NCBI GenBank assembly: GCA_026874595.1
Contig: CM049319.1
Coordinates: 38,139,473 to 38,203,472 of the forward strand
Length of the DNA: 64,000 nt
Reading direction: 5' to 3'
From: Sipunculus nudus
Lineage: Eukaryota; Annelida; Sipuncula; Golfingiida; Sipunculidae
Both the position numbers and the translations under genes were made by a program. Positions 51,019-61,110 of the stretch are shown piece by piece; the stretch's first letter is position 1; the number at the start of each line of letters is the position of its first letter. A model generated the notes under the pieces. It had not been told where the DNA came from. It made no database searches and saw only the letters and a list, made by a program, of their open reading frames with translations.

Positions 51019-51643
51019 TAGGCCTGTATCAATATATCGATATAAAGATACGAATCGACACGCAGAGTCGATACGTTTACCGATAAGCTGTCCATACTGT
51101 ATTGATCGTATCGAGAAAAATGACTGTTAACAAATATTGATAAGCCTAACTTAAATTATTACCTTACCTGCTTATAAAGCTATAGCCATCTTATATTTTG
51201 AATGTTAAGACTTAAATAAAGACATGTTTTGCCCTCTACTCGACTGGATAAGAAATGTATATACGCATGTTAGTGGTCCGATGACAATCGGGCGCGTTAT
51301 GTGCGATACTGACATGAGACCTGTTTTGGAGGAAATGTGAGGGGGACAATCCACCGGACAAAAGCATCGTTCATGACAATGAGGACAGTATAGCCCTATT
51401 TAGAATATAAAAACTTTATAATAATACGGTATATATAATTTGGGAATGAAAAGTTATTTTTGCTTAATTTTCATTATTTCTTTTATTGAACATTCAAGAT
51501 ATTCTTGATTTCTGATTATGAGATGCGTAGTTGAAAGAGAATTGAGATAAATATTAAGAAACTAGAAAATGAAAATATTATCTCGGAATAAATATGTACA
51601 AAAGTATACGCGTTTTATTTCCTTAAAATGTGTGGGTGAAAAT

Positions 51644-51664
51644 CCCCCCCCCCCCCCCCCCCCC
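51644..51664. repeat. Poly-C tract (21 C)
   Basis: A homopolymer within the hAT-like element. Others are at 1153-1166, 16358-16385, 21477-21498 and 53017-53035. Confidence 0.95.
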
Positions 51665-51841
51665 ACGAGGCCCATTATTACTGACGTTCCTGACATTACT
51701 GATGACTTCCATACTAATATTTCATATTGCTACCATTCAATTAATTGGTTTTTTTTTTGTATTTTGTAGTTTGGCATGATTTTCGCTTTACAATTCCATT
51801 TTACCTCTACTTGATTCATGTGTTAGCGCAACAATTTTCCC

Positions 51842-52139
51842 AGATGCTTATAAAAAAACCGCCAAAGGTTACTGGCAGATCGGTGTTCGACATTAAACAA
51901 ATGCTTCGACATGAAAAAGGCCTATATGATTTTCAAGACCAAATACAAAAGAACGATGGGAAAGGGGGAGTGCAAAGGGTAGTCTATTCAGTAAATGAGG
52001 TTAAGGATGTACGGGGTTTGGAAAATTTTGTTCTCCACATATTACATATTTCAAGCCATCTATCAAATGACAAACTGGGCTCATCCTGTGATATGAGTAA
52101 GGCCTATATATCCACCCCAAAGAGAAAGAGCAGCCCCTG
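51842..52139 (+). CDS. Possible exon of unknown protein inside the hAT-like element
   Basis: A pyrimidine-rich tract and TTTTCCCAG precede ATG at 51841-51843, and the frame runs to TGA at 52138. The last roughly 99 residues are soluble-looking and of balanced composition, with segments such as VTGRSVFDIKQML and SVNEVKDVRGLENF and a basic C-terminal end (TPKRKSSP). The upstream part of the open frame (from 51745) is hydrophobic and looks like intron read-through. I do not recognise the family. It could be a terminal transposase exon, a captured host exon, or chance. Family A inserts about 20 bp after the stop. Confidence 0.35.
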
Positions 52140-55100
52140 AGGTTTTGGCTCAAGTTTTTAGCTCAGCTGACTATACGTCGTCTGAGCTATAGTCGTGGTC
52201 CATTGTCCGTCGTCCGTCCGTCCGTTCTACTGGCACGTTTCGAAACCGTTAGACCTACGAATCCAAAATTCGGCTTACTGTTAGATGTCCCAAAGATCTC
52301 CTACCAAACCGAAAACTGGGTCACTGTGACTTCGTTACTTCGAGAAATTAAGGAAAACCCTCAAATTCCATTAAAATCCTATTATCACACTTCGGGACTG
52401 CCAAATATCAAAACCGCTTACCTGTTTTTTTTTCTTAATATTTACCAGAAGTATTCTCCTATATATTTCCCATATACAGAAATTAAGTCCGTTGAGTGTA
52501 ATTACTTAATGTTATGGGCCCGAACAAAATGGACTTTGTAGAAAATCAGGAAAAATATTTACTCACCTAACATGAACATTTTTGAAGCTATAGACTTTTT
52601 TCCAAGTATATAACTACGTTTAAATAGGATTCAATTGCATACCAAAAATTAGATCTGAATTTTGAAATTCTTTTAAGTTATTAGCATAAAAAATAAAATC
52701 ACTACCTTAAATTTTGACCATGGCACATTGTTTTCCTGTGAGTAGTGGATATTTAATTTTCACAGCATGTAAACACAAGTAATTTTTACAGCATGTAAAC
52801 ATAAGTATTTATTTTGTTTAAATCTGAAATTTGAATATAAAAGCTTGAAAATTAGGCCAGTAATTGAATTTTTTCTATTATAGACCCTTGCTTTTGTCCA
52901 GATGCGGGCAGCCCACTCCTGGTCACTGGAAGTCAGCTATGCCAGGGTTCCTGATTTGTTACAGTCACTGGGGGAGATCCCCTGCTGTGAAAGGTGTACT
53001 GTTATTCTCATATCCTCCCCCCCCCCCCCCCCCCCGGCCAACCCTACCTATCAAGTGTTATGCAGTAATTGATATTGTTTGCACTCTATTTCCTTAATTG
53101 TAATACTGTTCCACTCCAATATACAAAACTTTCCTTGAAAAAGTATTTTAAGGAGCAATCAAGAAGATCCCATATGGTGTTAATGTAGCATTTTTTAAGA
53201 AATCAATTTTCTTTTAAAATTTAACAAATTAAAATGTAATTAAACCCGTCTGTATGCATCAAATTATTAAATATGAAGCAAATGATGGATGAATAAAGGC
53301 ACAATTGTGAAATCTGAATCAAATATTTTTTTAGCGAACCTGTGAGCTTATGCGATGGTGCGGCGTCGTCCGTCGTGCGTCGTGCGTCGTCTGTACGTTA
53401 ACCATAGCTATCCCAAAAACGGCAGGAGCATCACCAATTTTTTTTGCAAATAACCAGTCATCCAAAAAACTATATCGGATTCTACTTATATTTTTCTAAC
53501 TGCATTTTCTTAGATGTTATAGGGAAAATGCTAAAAAAGCTTTAAAAGTCTTCTTCTCCGAAACTGTCCAGCCAAATTGTCCAATATTTCACAGAAGTGA
53601 TCCCTGGAACAATCTTTATCAAGTTTGTTCGAATGGTTCCAGTTCGGAGATTTTTGGTCGAGTTACAGTAGGCTGAACTTTGTCATCTGTCCAAAAACGC
53701 ATATTAAAATTTAAATCTCAGAAACGGCTGGAGCTATCATCACCAAATGTTATGCCAATGTTGGTCACATAGGTCATATCTGAAATTGAGGTATTGGTGG
53801 CCTTTTTTGTTCGGGGTCATCAGTGCCTGTATCACACTGAGGGCTACAAAAAACATCTTCTCTGAAACCATATGGCCAAAATGTTTAATATCGCACAAAA
53901 ATGATCCTAGGGTAGTGCTTTCTGAAGTTTGTTCAAATGGTCTCTGTTCAGTGACTTTTGGCTAAGTTATGGGAAGCTGAATTTAGTCATATGCCATAAC
54001 AGCCCATTTTAGCTCAGTGGCTACAAAGATCTTCTTCTCAAAAACCACTGGGCCAATTTCTTAAAGCTCACACATTAATTATCCTTAGATGTTGATAATT
54101 CAAGTTTGAAAAAATGGTTTTGGTTCAGTGCTTTTTGGCTGAGTTACGGGAAGCTGAACTTAGCCAGTTTGCCGTATCTTCCTATACGAGTTAATAACCT
54201 GCGAAACGTTTTTCGACTGATTCCACCGAAGCCAGTTTCTTAAATATTTTACAAGAATAATCCCTACAATAATTCTTATAATAATTGTCATTAATGGTTC
54301 TACATGAATGATTTTTGGCTGAATTAAGGAGATTGAATTGAGTCATTTTACCATATATGTTAGCTGTGTGATGCTGTTACATCTAGCCTGCATGGCACTA
54401 GTTTATCAGCATCTATTACATCATGCCACTAGACATATAGATTTTAGGTTATCTTTGGTTAATATTGACAAGAAAGTTTTTAAAAAATTTAGATTTATGA
54501 TTTAAGTTATTCATCATACCATGCAATGTTACAATCATGGATATTCAGCTCTCTGTGGCTTTATAAAGACAACTGTACATAGATTATAAATTATTGGTAT
54601 CCCTACTCAACTTAATTCAAGAATCTGCCATTAATGAGATATATCTGTATTTTAATTTTGCATTCAGTATGCATCTGTAATAATTTTACATATATTCCTG
54701 ATTTCCTTTTTTATAAAAAGTCAGCTTAAAAGCATTTTGTATTTGGAAAATTAATTTCAAGATGTGTTTTAAGTAGGGTCCACTTTTGTGAACAGATTGC
54801 AGCACTTGGTTTACCATTTGCAGATTGCCAGTGCCTTGATGTTGGCCATTAGCCAAGATCATATCAGCTCTATAAATAATTTTGGCACAGTGCCAGGATT
54901 GGAAGAAGTGCAGCCAGATATAGGTAAAGAGTTTACTCTATGCAGTAGCTGTATTCTAATTATAACTTTGGCAGACTGCTCACTGCATCAGATTTGGCAC
55001 CAAAGTTCAGCCTGGATCTATTTATAGCTTTGGCAGACTGCCAACTGTGTCAGATTACGCAACAGGTCAAGAGTTTTCTCAGTGCAGCCAAGTACAGGGC

Positions 55101-55559
55101 AAAAGTTCACTCAGTCTAGCCAGGTGCAGGTCAAGATTTCACTCAGTGCAGAAGCTTGAGGCAGCAATTTGTCACAGTTCACTCATTGGCAACTGCCTTA
55201 CTCACCTAAGCCTCGTCATCCCAGTGCATCAAACTCTGGGGAAGTTTGATGTATTGGCCTGACATTTTAACCTGTCTTTGCGTCTTTGATGGTATTTTCA
55301 TTTACAAGACCTACCTACATTGACTTTTGCAGTGTATGCGCCTGCTTATTTCTACAGAGGAATTTGATACATCAGCCTAAAATTGATCATTGCCTTATTC
55401 CTTCGTACATATAGCCTTGTGCTGCGGTTACCATGGTTACCAAATTTTGGGGTAAAACTTGACAATCTGAAAACATGATGTTATGGCTTTTATCTCTGTT
55501 TATATTTATGCTACAAGGGTCTAGTTTTTTGCATAAGGCAGCATTCCCTTGGTTCTAAG

Positions 55560-57600
55560 TCATTCAGTTGCAAATCTCGTCAAATCTCGCTCGGTTTTTC
55601 GTCAAACGAGAAATTACGAGATTTCACAGAAATGCTTATAACCTTATCACCTTTCAAGCTATAGAGCAGTTGTTTTTAGCATTTGGTAGCTTTTTTAGAG
55701 CTTAATATGAATGGATTGCAAATCTCGCCCAATCTCGCATCATCTCCCACCAAACGAGAAATTTGAGATTTTAAACAAATATCTGTATCTCGGCTATTTT
55801 TATGCTACAAGGGTCTAGTTTTTTATTGTTCCAGGATGTTTTAGTAGATTAAAGTGACACAAGTGAATATCTCGTCAAATCTCGCACCTTTTGTCGTCAA
55901 ACGAGAACAGGGGACCATTAAAAAAAATGCCTATAATGCTGTCATTTTTTACACTACAGACATATAGTTTTCAGCATGTGACAGCGTCTGACACTCTCAG
56001 TCACATTATGTGTTTATATAGCATTTCTCGTCAAATGTCGCCTCGTTTTTTATCAAATGATGAAGATACATCCAATTGCCGTGAGCACAAGTGGCTTCAA
56101 CGTTGATCGGTAAGTGCCGCCAAGGCCATTACAGTTGCAAGTTGGCGTGGGCGGTCGTCCATGAATTTCACAAAGCAGCATTGAATAGAGGACAAAAGCC
56201 GCTACATTTGAATTGAAGACACCTGTTATTTTCATTGTGTCCCCTTGTGCGGCTACTTGTGTTGCCAGTTACCACTGGCAAATCTTTCAAACCAGGGACG
56301 GATCCCCGATTTTGAAGTTGGGTGTGTCAAAATATGGGCGGATCCCTGGTTTAGCAGTTGGGAGGCAGGGGTTAAATTTTAATTATACATCAAATATAAA
56401 TAATAAAAAAAATATCTGGGAACTTATTTTTTTTCTTTTAGAAAATAGCCGGCAGATGGCGCTGCAGCAATCATTGTTGTGCCATATCTCCAAAACTATA
56501 CACACTGTCACAACACTGATTGCAGCATCTCATACTAGATTAAATGCGTTTATCCTCCGGGGGACTCTGTCATATTCAGCAGGGGTTAAATATAATTAAA
56601 CATCAAATATATATTATAAAAATATATCTTGGAACTTATTTTTTTCCTTTTAGAAAATAGCCGCTAGATGAGGCTGAAGCAATCATTATTGTGCCATAAT
56701 GTGTTATCTATAAAACCATAGACAGTGTCACAACATTCATTGCAGCATCTGAAACTAGATTTAATGCGTTTATCCTCGTGGGGACTCTGTCATATTCTTC
56801 CATTACAATGGTGACCTAATATACGTTACAATTATATTCTTCTTTTTCTTGAAATTCAAAATATGGATTTTTATTCTAATAGACTGTTTTCTATTCTCCA
56901 TGACAGGAGTACATGGCCTTCACATGGAGTTTTTTTCCCGTCTGCCTGTCTGTTTGTCTGTCTACTCATCTGCGACTTTTGAAAATCAGCATAACCACAC
57001 AAAATTGTGCTTCTGTTTCCGCCATAATTGGGGTAATTCATTTGACCAGTTCCAAATGTAACCTATCTGTCTGCTGTATGTTGTCTACTAGTTTGACTTT
57101 CTTATTTCCGCTTCCGGCAAGCGTTCGACCTCTGGTCGTCTAGTTTGTCTGTCTGTCTGTCTGTCTGTCTCCAGCCTAAAATGCACAGTTTTGCAGCGAT
57201 CGCTTTCAAGCTTACACAGTTGATGTACAACCAACAGTGCCCGAAGCCTATTGAATTTTGTCCTTATCAGTCAACGGTCATGGTAAAGGTCATCAAAATT
57301 TTGCAAAACGGTTTTTCCTTCATATCTTTGTCACTATTAGTCGTATCTACTTCAACTGAAGCTCATTTTAATCGTCATTGCAAGGCCATGGTAACCATGG
57401 TTACGTATTTTGGGGGAAAAGTCATGATATTCGAAAATAAGGGGTGATATTTTTCTAACTTTGTCAGTTTTAAAGCTACAGAGGTCTAGTTTTTTTGTAT
57501 TAGGTAACATTTAACTAGTACTTCACGATTCTATTAAATGTCTCGCAATATCTCGTACAATATCTCGTCAAACGAGATATTTCGAGATTTCAGTAATCTT
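55560..57600. repeat. Family D hairpin units (CTCGTCAAACGAG)
   Basis: Recurrent segments with a short stem-loop such as ATCTCGT-CAA-ACGAGAT occur near 55600, 55740, 55890 and 57570. Several are introduced by 'tatgctacaagggtctagttttt'. The spacing of the first three is about 140-150 bp. Confidence 0.65.
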
Positions 57601-58900
57601 GCCTTGGAGGCCACAGTTTTGCAGGAATCTTCTTGAAACTGACATATCATAAGTCCTACACTATTGTCTCAAAATCAATTTTTCATTTTTTGAATGTGGC
57701 CGCTAGGGGGCACTGGATGCAAACCTCCCCAACATATCATGTTTTGGCTATATCTCCAAAATTATAAGCCTCAATTACAAAAACTATAGTTTATTATCTT
57801 CCTCTAAGTCTTCTCCATAAACTAATTTAGTCATCTGGTCTCAATCTTGTGTCCCTTTGTCAGTATGTCTGTCTGTTCGTCAGCTGTCCTCAAATTCGCC
57901 TGCTTGCTCTTTCTTGCACCTCACATATAACATTCTACAGGCCATAATTTTTAAAGAATCCTTTTGAAACTATTACATCTTATGTCTTACATGAATATCT
58001 CGAGACAGATTTTCCATTTTCCAGATATGGCCGCTAGGGGGCGCTGAACACGACCCTCCATTATATAGCTTTTTAAAATGGCCGTATCTCCAAAACACAA
58101 AGCCTCAATTACATAAACTATAGCTTATTTTCTTTCTCTGAGTCTTCTCCATAACCTCGTGTAGTCATTTGGACTCAGTCTTGAGTCACTTTGTCAGTGT
58201 GTCCGTCTGTTTGTCAGTTGTCCTCAAATTCGCCTGCTCGCTGGTTCTAGAGTTTTACACATAGCATTCTACAGGCCACAGTTTTGAAAGAATCCTTTTG
58301 AAACTATTTCATCTTATGTTTTACACTTATATCTCGAAATAAATTTTTCATTTTCAAGATATGGCTGCTAGGGGGCGCGGCACACGCCCCTCACATGCAT
58401 ATCATTATATTGGCCATATCTCCAAAACCCAAAGCCTCAGTTACATAAACTATAGCTTATTTTCTTCCTCTGAGTCTTTTTCATAACCTGGTTAAGTCAT
58501 CTGGTCTCAGTCTTGTGTTACTTTGTCAGTATATCTGTCACATTTGGGTGTCACATATACCATTATACAGACCACAGTTTAGCAGGAATCCTTTTGAAAC
58601 TGGTACAGCTGATGTCACACACTAATATCTCGAAAGTGTTTTTTCATTTTCGGAAATGGTTGCTAGGGGCGCTGCACTCGAACGACTGCAACATATCAGT
58701 GCCTGGCCTTTCCTCCAAAACTGTGAAGTTTATCTGCACAAACTATAACTCATTTTGTTTCTATATATCTTCTCCATATGTTTATCTAATCATATGTTAT
58801 CTAAAATGTGTCAGTGTGTCAGGATGTCTTTCCGTTTGTCAGTTGTTGTCAGCTTTGTATGCTTTCATGTTATTTTGTATGATATATGTCATTCTACAGG
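57600..58900 (+). repeat. Family D tandem units of about 290-340 bp with CCGCTAGGGGGCGCT
   Basis: Four imperfect units share 'acaggccacagttttg', 'gaatccttttgaaact', 'atatctcgaa', 'tttcattttc' and the G-rich box, then 'tatctccaaaac' and a 'tttgtcagt..gtct' end. The boxes are at 57699, 58029, 58363 and 58658. A related box, GCCGGCAGATGGCGCTGC, is at 56448. Confidence 0.75.
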
Positions 58901-59385
58901 CCATAATTCCTCGGCATTGACTCTGAAGGTCACGCACTTGATGGAAAAGCGACACTTTGTATCGTCTGTCCGTCTGTCTGTCATTTCAATTTCCGGCAAG
59001 CGCTCGACCTCTGGTCGTCTAGTTTAGATATTTATTGTTTTGCAAATTTAAAAGATATATTTCTGTGGTAAAAAAATAGATATACATTTGTATGCATGAT
59101 GTGGTATATATCTGACAAGATTGAGATTTATGATGATGCAATTTAGAATTAAGAATCAACTTTTATATACAGATATACGTTATTTTGGAAATATATAGAA
59201 ATATAAACTTAACATTTAAAAAAATTGATGTGATAAAAAAAAATTGAAGATCTGATGCAAACATTAGTTCATTATTTTCCTGCCTCAGCAGAATTGGAGA
59301 TCAGGCTTTGTTTGCCCTGTATGTAAATGCAGAATTGTAGTAAATCCTACAATCCATGTAACTCCCATCATTTCACCATATCCCC

Positions 59386-59455
59386 CCCCACACACACACA
59401 CACCACCACCACCACCACCACCACCACCACCACACCACCACCAAGTCCTTGCATC
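59386..59455. repeat. C run, (CA)n and (CAC)n microsatellite
   Basis: A C run is followed by about ten CA units and a long CAC/ACC tract. It lies within the 3' part of family A copy 52160. Confidence 0.95.
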
Positions 59456-59861
59456 TGTGGACTGGGGACAGTAGTTATGTGTCAACCAGCCATGGCCTAT
59501 ATTACCTTTTCCTCTTAGACTTTATCTCCATTTTTACCTTCAAGGTAAACTTCAGCTGAGCACAGTGACCCATGGGTCCCTTGTTTTTAAAGGACCTGCT
59601 TTAAAGGACCTGATATATAAAATAGTTATTTTGATCAGTTGTTTTATTCAGTGTTTTTTTATTTATTTAATATCCAGTATGAATGGAGAACATAGTGGAT
59701 ATGCTGTGTACTAAAAAACTAAGAAACATATTTTCAGAGCTTTTATTCAGAAAATGATTTACAAAGAAAAATAGAGCGTATTGTCAATACGTATCGAATA
59801 TAGAATTGGTTGTATCGAAATACATATTGTACCTGATTAGGCAGACCAATACGCAGCCCTA

Positions 59862-60608
59862 ATAGTTTCTGACCTGGCGTCCTGTTCAAATATATTGTAG
59901 AGAGTCCCGTTACGGATCTCCAGGATATTCCATTGGCTCCAAAGCGCCTTGAGATCCTGCCCTTCATGAGATAATGAGATACTTCGTGCCACTTTGGTCT
60001 ATCTCGACCAGACACTATCCAGCGTCTGATCTTCGGATTGGAGTTGGCACTGCTGGCCAATACTTCAGTTGTCTAGCCAGTTTGAGTAGCCTGCCCAGTT
60101 TCGTTGTCTAGCCGATTGGATTGAGCAGCCCCCTCATGTTTGTCTGCTTCAGTTGTCATCATTTTCGTTTCCTTGGGCTCAGTGGTTGTTGCCTGTCAAT
60201 CATGTCGTTTGCACTGATTGCACTGCTGTCTGGCGAGTCCATCGGCATTTCCATGTTTGGCTCCAGGATGGTGACGAATGGTAAATTCATACTATCTAGC
60301 ACGGAAATCTACCTAGCTATCATGCCCTCTGGTTCCTTAAAGTTCAGTATCCTTTGAAAAGAAGCATGGTCCGTCCTGATCAGAAATAGCCGTCCTCACA
60401 AGTACATCCGAAAGTGCTTGACGAAGGTCACCACGGCCAGCAACTGCCGATTTGTGATGCAGTATTTCCTCTGGGCCGAGCTAAGGCTTTCGCTCGCTTA
60501 AGCCACAACTCGCTCTTTGCCCATCTTGGGCCAACACAGGTACGGTAGTCAGCATCTGTTTCAACTGCTGGAAGGCTTCCTCACAAACATCCTCCCATTT
60601 AAACATGG
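59862..60608 (-). pseudogene. Ty3/gypsy pol fragment: RNase H and linker to integrase
   Basis: On the minus strand, 60608-60530 encodes an FKWEDVCEEAFQQLKQML segment, the standard entry to the gypsy RT-connection/RNase H domain. Further on, a TNR-L-AVV-FVKHFR pattern and IRTDHASF (60360-60480) match RNase H. A linker follows, leading to the integrase. The fragment contains stops and frame breaks, so it is a pseudogene. At 59862 it is cut by the hAT-like element and resumes at 51010. Confidence 0.75.
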
Positions 60609-60610
60609 TG

Positions 60611-60625
60611 TTTTTTTTTTTTTTT
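60611..60625. repeat. Poly-T tract replacing the RT core
   Basis: Fifteen T at the junction where the reverse-transcriptase palm should be. The sequences on either side belong to positions several hundred bases apart in a normal gypsy pol. Confidence 0.8.
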
Positions 60626-61110
60626 GGTCAACGCAGTTAGTGGACTGTCACTTGGCTCGATAAAGTCTTTATCGAGCATCTTGTCGATTTCTTGGTCAGC
60701 TATTTCCTGTCGAGCTGACGGTACCCTCCATGGGTGTTGTTTCACCGGTGGGTAACCCTTCTGTATCAACTATGTGTTCTACTAAACCAGTGAGTCCGAA
60801 AGCTCCGTCTGGTGATGCGAACACAACCCCATTTTCGGCTACCAGTCTTGTTTTCTCTGGTCAGGACACAATTTACCGGATATCTTCTCTAACATAGGTT
60901 CCAAATGTTCAGGTACTGAGGCGTCAGTTGGGGAGCTCCGCACCACTCACTCAACCGCGTCAGGGACTCTATTAACTTCTTCCACCACTCCTACCGTGAG
61001 TCCTGCGCGAAAGAACTTAGTCTCTTCACCTAGGTTCATCAAGGTGTCTGGCACGCTTGCACTTGTGGTACTGACTAGAGCTGTTCCCATGATAGTCCAG
61101 CTGTTAAGAG
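60626..61110 (-). pseudogene. Ty3/gypsy pol fragment: region before and at the start of RT
   Basis: The minus strand at 60626-60720 encodes an E-I-x-KMLDKDFIEPSDSP-type segment, typical of the N-terminal edge of gypsy reverse transcriptases. The part up to 61110 has scattered frames compatible with the protease-RT linker but is interrupted by stops. The catalytic RT core is missing. No protease active site was recognised. Confidence 0.6.

Larger units (their letters stand above)
53333..59025 (+). mobile_element. Insertion with family B 5' end and a different (family D) 3' end
   Basis: It starts after TTTTTTT with AGCGAACCTGTGAGC and a GTCGTGCGTCGT head. Bases 53333-55380 align with family B copies (12634; 27900). 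From about 55400 another repeat takes over (family D), with CTCGTCAAACGAG hairpins and CCGCTAGGGGGCGCT units. The last bases are CCGGCAAGCGCTCGACC, TCTGGTCGTCTAGTTT: a CGACC-TCT-GGTCG hairpin followed by TAGTTT, in the place of family B's AGGCCTGTAGGCCTTGTTT. An internal copy of the same 3' end is at 57110-57145. It may be one chimeric element or two adjoining elements. Confidence 0.6.
52160..59584 (+). mobile_element. Family A element split by a family B/D insertion
   Basis: The 5' end is TTTTT-AGCTCAGCTGACTATACG with a GTCCGTCCGTCCG head. The 3' end is CAGCTGAGCACAGTGACCC, ATGGGTCCCTTGTT. Its own sequence is 52160-53332 plus 59026-59584, about 1.73 kb, and aligns with 1-440 and 15745-16130. 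A run of 19 C lies at 53017-53035. The empty site of the inner insertion is readable at about 15920-15950. Confidence 0.75.
51019..59861. mobile_element. hAT-like DNA transposon inserted in gypsy pol; filled with nested elements
   Basis: The ends are TAGGCCTGTATC on the left and, reversed, TAGGGCTGCGTAT on the right. Both are followed by sub-terminal ATCGATA/GATACG motifs. The flanking 8-bp duplication (7/8) fits hAT, though other 8-bp-duplicating families such as P are possible. If the element and one duplication are ignored, the minus-strand pol frame continues open through the site, with the expected pol sequence on both sides. The element proper is 51019-52159 plus 59585-59861 (about 1.4 kb); the rest is inserted family A and other sequence. 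No transposase domain was recognised. Confidence 0.7.

Noticed and set aside
59285-59518. Poly-glycine / poly-threonine frames
   Set aside because: Produced by the C run and CAC microsatellite.
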